NCBI RefSeq assembly: GCF_001279585.1
Contig: NZ_LGEC01000016.1
Span: 1 to 64,000 of the forward strand
Reading direction: 5' to 3'
DNA length: 64,000 bases
Source of the DNA: Nocardiopsis sp. NRRL B-16309
Lineage (GTDB): Bacteria; Actinomycetota; Actinomycetes; Streptosporangiales; Streptosporangiaceae
A program made the position numbers and the translations under genes. Numbering within the stretch: the stretch's first letter is position 1; every line of letters begins with the position of its first letter. The notes beneath the pieces were generated by a model. That model had not been told where the DNA came from and ran no database searches. It saw only the letters and a list, made by a program, of their open reading frames with translations. Below are positions 59,406-64,000 of this stretch, in pieces.

Positions 59406-60500
59406 TCAGGGGTCCAACGGGCGCAGGTGGAGGTCGTGGCCGGTGGCGTCGGGGGCGGCGAACCGGAGCAGGCGCAGGCCCTCACCGGTGACGGCGTCCT
59501 CCTCGGCGGGGGACAGCGGTGCGAAGAGCCGGACCTCCAGCAGCGCCGTCCCCGTCCCCTTGTCGCGCTCGATGCGCCACAGCCCGCGCACGAACCCGTC
59601 GACCGTCACGGGCGGGTGGACCATCAGGTGGACGCGCTGGTGGTCGGCCACCAGGCGCGACCGGTCGTCGTAGCCCACCAGCACGTTGTCGAGCAGGGCC
59701 ATGAAGCGCACGGGCGCGGGGGTGTCCGGGTCGGCGACCGGTGCGTCGGGCAGGTCGAACAGCTCACGGCCGTCCTCGTCGCGGCGGACCACCAGGCGGG
59801 GGCGCAGGCCCTCCACCACGGACCGCAGTCGGGTCATCCCGCTCCACGCCTGGACGTCCCTGACCGAGGCCGGGCCGAAGGCCGCCAGGTAGCGCAGGAC
59901 CATCCGCTCCGCGTCCGGCACGTCCGCCACCGGTCCGCCGAGCCACTGTTCGGCGAGCACGAACGGGGTCGGGCCCCGACGGCCCCACACCCCGTCGGGC
60001 GGCGGGTGCAGGATCGGCAGGAGCCCCTGGGCCGATCGCGCCAGTTCCACCGGATCGCGGCCCGGCCAGCGCTCCCCCAGCGCGCGGGCCAGCTCAGGGC
60101 GGGACACGGCACCGCCGACGAGGAGTTCGCGGGTGGCGGCGGTCAGCTCGTCCAGGTCGAGCCCCGCGGTGGAGCGGCCGAAGGCGCCGCGCTGCCAGCG
60201 GGTGAGCAACGGCTGGAGGGTGGGGCGCAGCCACCGGTAGTCGTCGGCGGCGACGAGGTGCTGGGTGCCCCGGAACATCGTCGCGCGGACCACCGCGCGG
60301 TCGTGGAGCAGGCCGGTGAGCCCGTCCATGGTGAAGTCCGCGACCCGCGACCACAGGCCGACGTAGGGCGGTTCGGGGTCCTGCGCCTGGAGTCCGACGA
60401 GGTGGCGTACGACCTCGTGCGGGGTCGTACTCGTGCGGCCCAGGAGGAGCTGGCGGGACAGGGTCGTCCGGTTCAGCGTGCGCCGGTCGAGTGGGGTCAT
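59406..60500 (-). CDS. Winged-helix (HTH_42) DNA-binding protein, AlkZ/YcaQ-like
   Basis: This 364-residue protein matches the HTH_42/YcaQ superfamily, whose members AlkZ and YcaQ are DNA glycosylases that unhook crosslinks. The QxQ motif used for catalysis by AlkZ appears as GLQAQDPEPPYVGLWSR near residue 37. LFDLPDAPVADPDTPAPVRFMALLDN and LVGYDDRSRL are family hallmarks. The ATG at 60500 is the only start that gives the standard length. It is convergent with the DUF4276 gene, 19 bp from its stop. The function is likely DNA damage repair; a self-resistance glycosylase role is possible in antibiotic producers, but no cluster is visible here. Confidence 0.85.
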   Translation of the reverse strand: MTPLDRRTLNRTTLSRQLLLGRTSTTPHEVVRHLVGLQAQDPEPPYVGLWSRVADFTMDGLTGLLHDRAVVRATMFRGTQHLVAADDYRWLRPTLQPLLTRWQRGAFGRSTAGLDLDELTAATRELLVGGAVSRPELARALGERWPGRDPVELARSAQGLLPILHPPPDGVWGRRGPTPFVLAEQWLGGPVADVPDAERMVLRYLAAFGPASVRDVQAWSGMTRLRSVVEGLRPRLVVRRDEDGRELFDLPDAPVADPDTPAPVRFMALLDNVLVGYDDRSRLVADHQRVHLMVHPPVTVDGFVRGLWRIERDKGTGTALLEVRLFAPLSPAEEDAVTGEGLRLLRFAAPDATGHDLHLRPLDP

Positions 60501-60598
60501 GGGTCGGACCGTAGCGGCCGTCGCGGTCGACCGCTGTCCGCCACTCCCCCGGCGGTTCGAGTCGGGCCGGTCGGGTGGGGCGGCGCGCCGGGCCTGCC

Positions 60599-60617
60599 TT
60601 AGGTTGGGCGTGAGTGC
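60599..60617 (+). promoter_or_regulatory. Possible iron-repressor (DtxR/IdeR-type) half-site
   Basis: TTAGGTTGGGC matches the first half of the iron box TTAGGTTAGGCTAACCTAA in 10 of 11 bases, but the second half (GTGAGTGC) does not fit. It lies 25-43 bases before the ABM gene. The call is weak. Confidence 0.3.
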
Positions 60618-60641
60618 GCAGACAACGGAGAGAGGTGCCGC

Positions 60642-60998
60642 GTGAGCGTCGTCAAGTTCAACGTTCTGACCGTCCCCGTGGGCGAGGGGGCCACCCTGGA
60701 GGAGCGGTTCGCCAAGCGCGCCGGGCTGGTGGAGAACCAGCCGGGGTTCGAGGAGTTCCAGCTGCTGCGCCCGGTCGAGGGCACGGACAGGTACCTGGTG
60801 TACACCCGGTGGCGGTCCGAGGAGGACTTCCGGAACTGGGTCAGCGGCCGGGCCTTCCAGGAGGGCCACGCGCAGGCCGCGAAGGAGGCGCAGGAGGAGG
60901 GCCGTACGGGTCACGGCCACGGGCATGGCGGTCCGGCCGCGACCGGCAGTGAGCTGTGGGGCTTCGAGGTCGTCCAGCACGTCAAGGCCGAGTCGTAG
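60642..60998 (+). CDS. Antibiotic-biosynthesis-monooxygenase-domain protein
   Basis: This 118-residue dimeric ferredoxin-like ABM protein starts VVKFNVLTVPVGEGATLEERF and has the FQLLRPVEG and YTRWRSEEDFRNWV strands. Members act as small oxygenases, including haem-degrading enzymes of the HmoA/IsdG type. A His-rich loop (GHGHGHGG, about 91-98) is unusual and could bind a metal. The GTG at 60642 has AGAGG upstream. TTAGGTTGGGC about 30 bp before the start resembles half of an iron-repressor (DtxR/IdeR) box, consistent with haem-iron use, but the second half does not match. The exact reaction is unknown. Confidence 0.78.
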   Translation: MSVVKFNVLTVPVGEGATLEERFAKRAGLVENQPGFEEFQLLRPVEGTDRYLVYTRWRSEEDFRNWVSGRAFQEGHAQAAKEAQEEGRTGHGHGHGGPAATGSELWGFEVVQHVKAES

Positions 60999-61177
60999 CC
61001 ACGGGCGCGCGGGGGCCGGTGGAGCCGGGAGTCCCGGTTCCACCGGCGCGGGCGGGCTCCGTGGCCACACACGGGCACGACGGCTCTACCGGTCCTCCCG
61101 TCCTGTCGTTCCCCCCTCGACCCGCCCCCTGACCGCCTGGACCTTTACGACGTAGATTTCTCCTGGTGCAGGCCGTG

Positions 61178-61939
61178 TCACTCCGGTTTGCGGGCCTCGA
61201 TGAGGAACCGGGTCGTGTGCGCCACGAACGGCCCGTCGCGCTCGATCAGGTCGTGCAGCTCGCGGAGCCGGTCGCGGTAGGCCTCCACGGTGAACCCGGG
61301 CACCATCCACACCACCTTGCGCAGGAAGTACACGACCGCGCCGATGTCGAAGAACTCCGTGCGCAGCCGCTCGAACCGCAGGTCCACCACCTCCAGGCCG
61401 GCGGCCTCAGCCTCGGCGCGGGCGTCGTCGGGGTGGCGCGAGCGCCGCACCTCCTCCGGCTGCGGCCCCAGGAAGAACTCCACGAGCTCGAACACACTGG
61501 CCGGGCCCACCTGCTGGGACAGGTAGGTGCCGCCGGGCGCCAGGACCCGGGCGATCTCCGTCCACCACGGCTTCACCGGATGCCGCGACACCACCAGGTC
61601 GAAGGCCCCGTCGGCGAACGGCAGCGGCGGTTCCTCGGTGTCGGCGACCACGGCCACCCCGAGCGGGTGCAGCAGGCGCGTGGCCTTGGCCACGTTCGGC
61701 GGCCACCCCTCCGTGGCCACGGTCAGCGCGGGCCGCCGCGCGACCCCGGCGAGCACCTCGCCGCCACCGGTCTGGATGTCGAGCGCGGCGCTCGCGCGGG
61801 CCAGGTGTTCGCCCATCGTGCGCTGGTATCCCCAGGAGGGGCGCTGCTCGGTGGCTCGGCCGTCCAGCCAGGAGAAGTCCCAGCCCTCGGTGGGTGCGGC
61901 CGCGGCCTCGGCCGCGAGTTCGTCGAAGGTTCGTCCCAT
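61178..61939 (-). CDS. Class I SAM-dependent methyltransferase
   Basis: This 253-residue methyltransferase shows the SAM-binding motifs of the class. LDIQTGGGEVLAGV is the glycine-rich motif I (usually D-x-G-x-G-G-G, here DIQTGGGE), AVVADTEEPPLPFADGAFDLVVSR is the acidic loop and motif II, and RVLAPGGTYLSQQVGP is motif III. The C-terminal half (EEVRRSRHPDDARAEAEAAG and GAVVYFLRKVVWMVPGF) is typical of actinobacterial proteins related to rRNA or small-molecule methylases without a fixed substrate. No ribosome site is decisive; the ATG at 61939 gives a full domain. It is a single gene between the ABM gene and the transporter gene, with no partners that hint at a substrate. Confidence 0.88.
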   Translation of the reverse strand: MGRTFDELAAEAAAAPTEGWDFSWLDGRATEQRPSWGYQRTMGEHLARASAALDIQTGGGEVLAGVARRPALTVATEGWPPNVAKATRLLHPLGVAVVADTEEPPLPFADGAFDLVVSRHPVKPWWTEIARVLAPGGTYLSQQVGPASVFELVEFFLGPQPEEVRRSRHPDDARAEAEAAGLEVVDLRFERLRTEFFDIGAVVYFLRKVVWMVPGFTVEAYRDRLRELHDLIERDGPFVAHTTRFLIEARKPE

Positions 61940-62072
61940 ACGGGCCAGGCTGGCCGGTCGGGGCGCCGGTGTCCACCGGATTCCGCGAGCCCGACCGCAC
62001 GTGTCGGCCCGTGATGGGATGATCCCAGGACCGGGTGACCCGCGTACTCGTCACTCCGCGACAGGAGCGAGG

Positions 62073-63527
62073 ATGGGGGTCATGAGAGCCCTCGTCCGCT
62101 TCGTGCGCCTCGCGGCCCCCGTCCCCGCCGTCGCCGCCGGCCTGATCGCCGTGCTGGTCGGCGTGACCAGTTCGATCGCGATCGTGTTCGCCGCCGCCGA
62201 GGCCGCGGGGGCGACGCCCGGGCAGACCGCCTCGTGGGTGCTGGCCCTGGGCGTGGGCATGGCCGTCACCTGTGTGGGCCTGTCGTTGCGCTACCGGGCT
62301 CCGGTGGTGACCGCCTGGTCCACGCCCGGCGCGGCGCTGCTCGCGGTCGGTCTGGACGGCGTCACGATGCCGCAGGCGATAGGCGCGTTCCTGTTCTCCG
62401 CGGCGCTGATCACCCTGAGCGGCGTGACGGGGTGGTTCGAGAAGGTCATGGACCGGGTGCCGGTGCCACTGGCGGCGGGCCTGCTCGCGGGGGTGCTGCT
62501 CCAGTTCGGCCTCGGGCTGTTCACGAGCATGGAGGGCGACTTCACCGTGGTCGCCGCGATGTTCGCGGTCTACCTGGTGTGCCGCCGGTGGCTGGCGCGC
62601 TACGCGGTCCTGTCGGCGCTGGTGGCGGGCGGTGCGGTGGCGGCCGTGAACGGCACCCTGGACCTGGGCGAGGTCACGCCCGCGCTGGCCCGGCCGGTGT
62701 TCGTGGTGCCGGAGTTCTCCTGGCAGGTGATGGTGAGCGTGGGGGTGCCCCTGTTCGTGGTCACCATGGCCTCGCAGAACCTGCCCGGGGTGGCGGTGCT
62801 GCGCGGCGACGGCTACCGGGTGCCCATCTCGCCTGTGCTGGGCTGGACGGGGCTGACCAACATGCTGCTGGCGCCGTTCGGCTGCTTCGGGATGAACCTG
62901 GCGGCGATCACCGCGGCGATCTGCACCGGACCGCAGGCGCACCCGGACCGCGAACGCCGGTTCACGGCCGGGGTGTGGGCCGGGGTCTTCTACCTGGTCG
63001 TGGGCGTCTTCGGCGCCACGGTCGCCTCGCTGCTGGCCGCGCTGCCCACGACGCTGATCCTGGCGATCGCGGGCCTGGGCCTGCTCGGCACGATCGGGGG
63101 GTCGCTGGCCTCGGCGCTGGGCGACGAGCGGTCGCGGGAGGCGGCCGTGGTGACGTTCCTGGCGACCGCGTCGGGGTTCACGCTGCTCGGGGTGGGGTCG
63201 GCCTTCTGGGGGCTGGTCGCCGGTGTGCTGACCCTGCTGGTGACGGGTGCGTGGCGCCGTCCGCGCGCGACGGTTCGGGCGGGGTCGGGCCCGGAGAGCG
63301 GGGCCGAGTCGTCGTCGGGGCCGGAACCGGGGGCCGAGTCGGTGTCAGAGCCCTGGTCGGAGTCGGTCGCCGAGTCGGCGTCGGGGCCAGGGGGCGAGTC
63401 GGAGTCGGCGTCGGCGTCGGACTCAGCGTCGGACGCGGCGACGAGCCCGGAGGCGGCCATGACGTCGGCGGCCAACCGCGACAGCGGTGGGGAGTCCCCG
63501 CCGCCCTCGGAGAAGGCCTCGACGTAG
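62073..63527 (+). CDS. BenE-family benzoate/solute transporter with low-complexity acidic tail
   Basis: This 484-residue protein has about twelve membrane segments between residues 10 and 395 and matches the BenE (benzoate/H+ symport) family, with GVTSSIAIVFAAAEAAGATPGQTASWVLALG and CFGMNLAAITAAICTGPQAHPDRERR. The ATG at 62073 follows AGGAG at five bases; a second ATG nine bases later is possible. Family members end soon after the last helix. Here about 85 extra residues follow (from about 400), rich in Ser, Glu, Pro and Gly with repeats such as ESVAESASG and ESESASASDSASDA. This acidic tail is probably disordered and faces the cytoplasm. The substrate is not certain. Confidence 0.85.
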   Translation: MGVMRALVRFVRLAAPVPAVAAGLIAVLVGVTSSIAIVFAAAEAAGATPGQTASWVLALGVGMAVTCVGLSLRYRAPVVTAWSTPGAALLAVGLDGVTMPQAIGAFLFSAALITLSGVTGWFEKVMDRVPVPLAAGLLAGVLLQFGLGLFTSMEGDFTVVAAMFAVYLVCRRWLARYAVLSALVAGGAVAAVNGTLDLGEVTPALARPVFVVPEFSWQVMVSVGVPLFVVTMASQNLPGVAVLRGDGYRVPISPVLGWTGLTNMLLAPFGCFGMNLAAITAAICTGPQAHPDRERRFTAGVWAGVFYLVVGVFGATVASLLAALPTTLILAIAGLGLLGTIGGSLASALGDERSREAAVVTFLATASGFTLLGVGSAFWGLVAGVLTLLVTGAWRRPRATVRAGSGPESGAESSSGPEPGAESVSEPWSESVAESASGPGGESESASASDSASDAATSPEAAMTSAANRDSGGESPPPSEKAST

Positions 63528-63764
63528 CCCCACTGGAGCCAGGCCCCCGTCGGCGGAGCGGCCGACCCCCGCCGGCGCGAGGGCGGGGTGAGAACGGACA
63601 CGTCGGACATCGGGCGCCGCACGCGCCGCGCGTGTGGAGACAGTGGCACCGGACATGGATGATGGGAGGGACTGGGGTCTACCGACCCGTTCGTGCCGGA
63701 GGCGACGCGCCCGGCACCGGTCGCACCCGATGTCTGATCTGCCCGAAGTGGCGAGGGAGGCCCC
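63528..63764. other. Intergenic region before the asparaginase gene
   Basis: This region of 237 bp has a GC-rich hairpin just after the transporter stop (about 63560-63590, with a CCCCCGCC / GGCGGGG arm pair), which may be a terminator, and nothing else recognisable. Confidence 0.45.
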
Positions 63765-64000
63765 ATGCGGCACGTGGTCCTGTTGAGTACCGGAGGCACC
63801 ATCGCCACGACGGCGAGCGAGGCGGGTCTGGCGGTCAGTGTGGACGCCGAACGGCTCGCCGCAGCCGCGGCCAAGGTGTGGGACCTGGAGGGCGTGCGCG
63901 TCGAGGCGCTCGACGTGAACCGGATCATCAGCTCCGCGGCGACCCTGGACGACGTCATGGCCCTGGCCCGAGCGGTGGGCGAAGCCGCCGCCCGCGCGGA
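63765..64000 (+). CDS. L-asparaginase (N-terminal part; runs off the right edge)
   Basis: The first 78 residues are MRHVVLLSTGGTIATTASEA and so on. The STGGTIA motif contains the catalytic Thr of bacterial L-asparaginases, and VDAERLAAAAAKVWDLEGV and NRIISSAATLDDVMALARAV follow in the usual order. GGGAGG lies four bases before the ATG. The enzyme hydrolyses asparagine to aspartate and ammonia; no export signal is present, so a cytoplasmic type I enzyme is most likely. The C-terminal three-quarters lie beyond the window, so completeness cannot be judged. Confidence 0.9.
   Translation, partial: MRHVVLLSTGGTIATTASEAGLAVSVDAERLAAAAAKVWDLEGVRVEALDVNRIISSAATLDDVMALARAVGEAAARA

Noticed and set aside
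62990..63958. Minus-strand frame opposite the transporter tail and asparaginase start.
   Set aside because: Product is Ser/Pro/Asp low complexity mirrored from the tail repeats; the plus-strand genes have domains.

Overview
The window reads as the chromosome of a high-GC actinobacterium, most likely Nocardiopsis or a close relative in the Nocardiopsaceae. Supporting this are the very GC-rich third codon positions, GTG and TTG starts with GGAGG-type ribosome sites, a CBM2-GH6 cellulase and an AA10 monooxygenase that share a TGGGAGCGCTCCCA operator, an ArgR box in front of argG, and actinobacterial families such as M15 lipoproteins, HTH_42 proteins and DUF4276. The genus is an inference. No rRNA or tRNA gene and no CRISPR array was seen.

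Bases 1-30,100 form an accessory island for inter-bacterial antagonism. It carries two very large secreted Rhs/YD-repeat polymorphic toxins on the minus strand. The first (950-10585) ends in a Hint domain and a GIY-YIG-like nuclease tip, followed by an Imm26-type immunity gene. The second (16632-23776) is split by an apparent one-base frameshift at a C5/G5 run. It ends in a related Hint domain and a ParB-like tip, followed by a small putative immunity gene. Between them lies a third, displaced toxin-tail and immunity pair (13063-14250), stranded beside a complete ISAs1 element. A LamG secreted protein, a seven-bladed FG-GAP protein and a discoidin-SMI1/KNR4 protein complete the island. The tips and immunity genes are visibly poorer in GC than the Rhs cores, which fits tip exchange. 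IS5, ISAs1 and IS630-like debris and a doubly frameshifted gene mark the region as recombination-prone.

Bases 30,100-48,750 hold small regulator-target pairs, most with a readable operator. These are ArsR with a VOC protein (perfect palindrome); a VanY-type lipoprotein divergent from an OmpR-type two-component system (direct repeats); a LacI regulator divergent from a Gfo/Idh/MocA-DUF6807-cupin operon (two palindromes); TetR divergent from a truncated ABC ATPase; argG with an ARG box; and TetR divergent from a second VOC gene (two operators 31 bp apart). Several gene corpses lie between them: an XRE fragment, an ABC ATPase fused to a LuxR fragment, and a topoisomerase IB tail. A Zn-dependent dehydrogenase, an aldo-keto reductase and a MerR regulator are also present.

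Bases 48,750-64,000 contain the divergent LPMO and Cel6B-like cellulase with CebR/CelR-type operators, an SDR and a VOC protein, and two large proteins of unknown role. They also contain a two-gene AAA ATPase plus DUF4276 (TOPRIM-like) module that resembles OLD/PARIS-type defence systems. Last come an AlkZ/YcaQ-like winged-helix protein, an ABM-family protein, a methyltransferase, a BenE-like transporter with an odd acidic tail, and the first part of an asparaginase that runs off the end.
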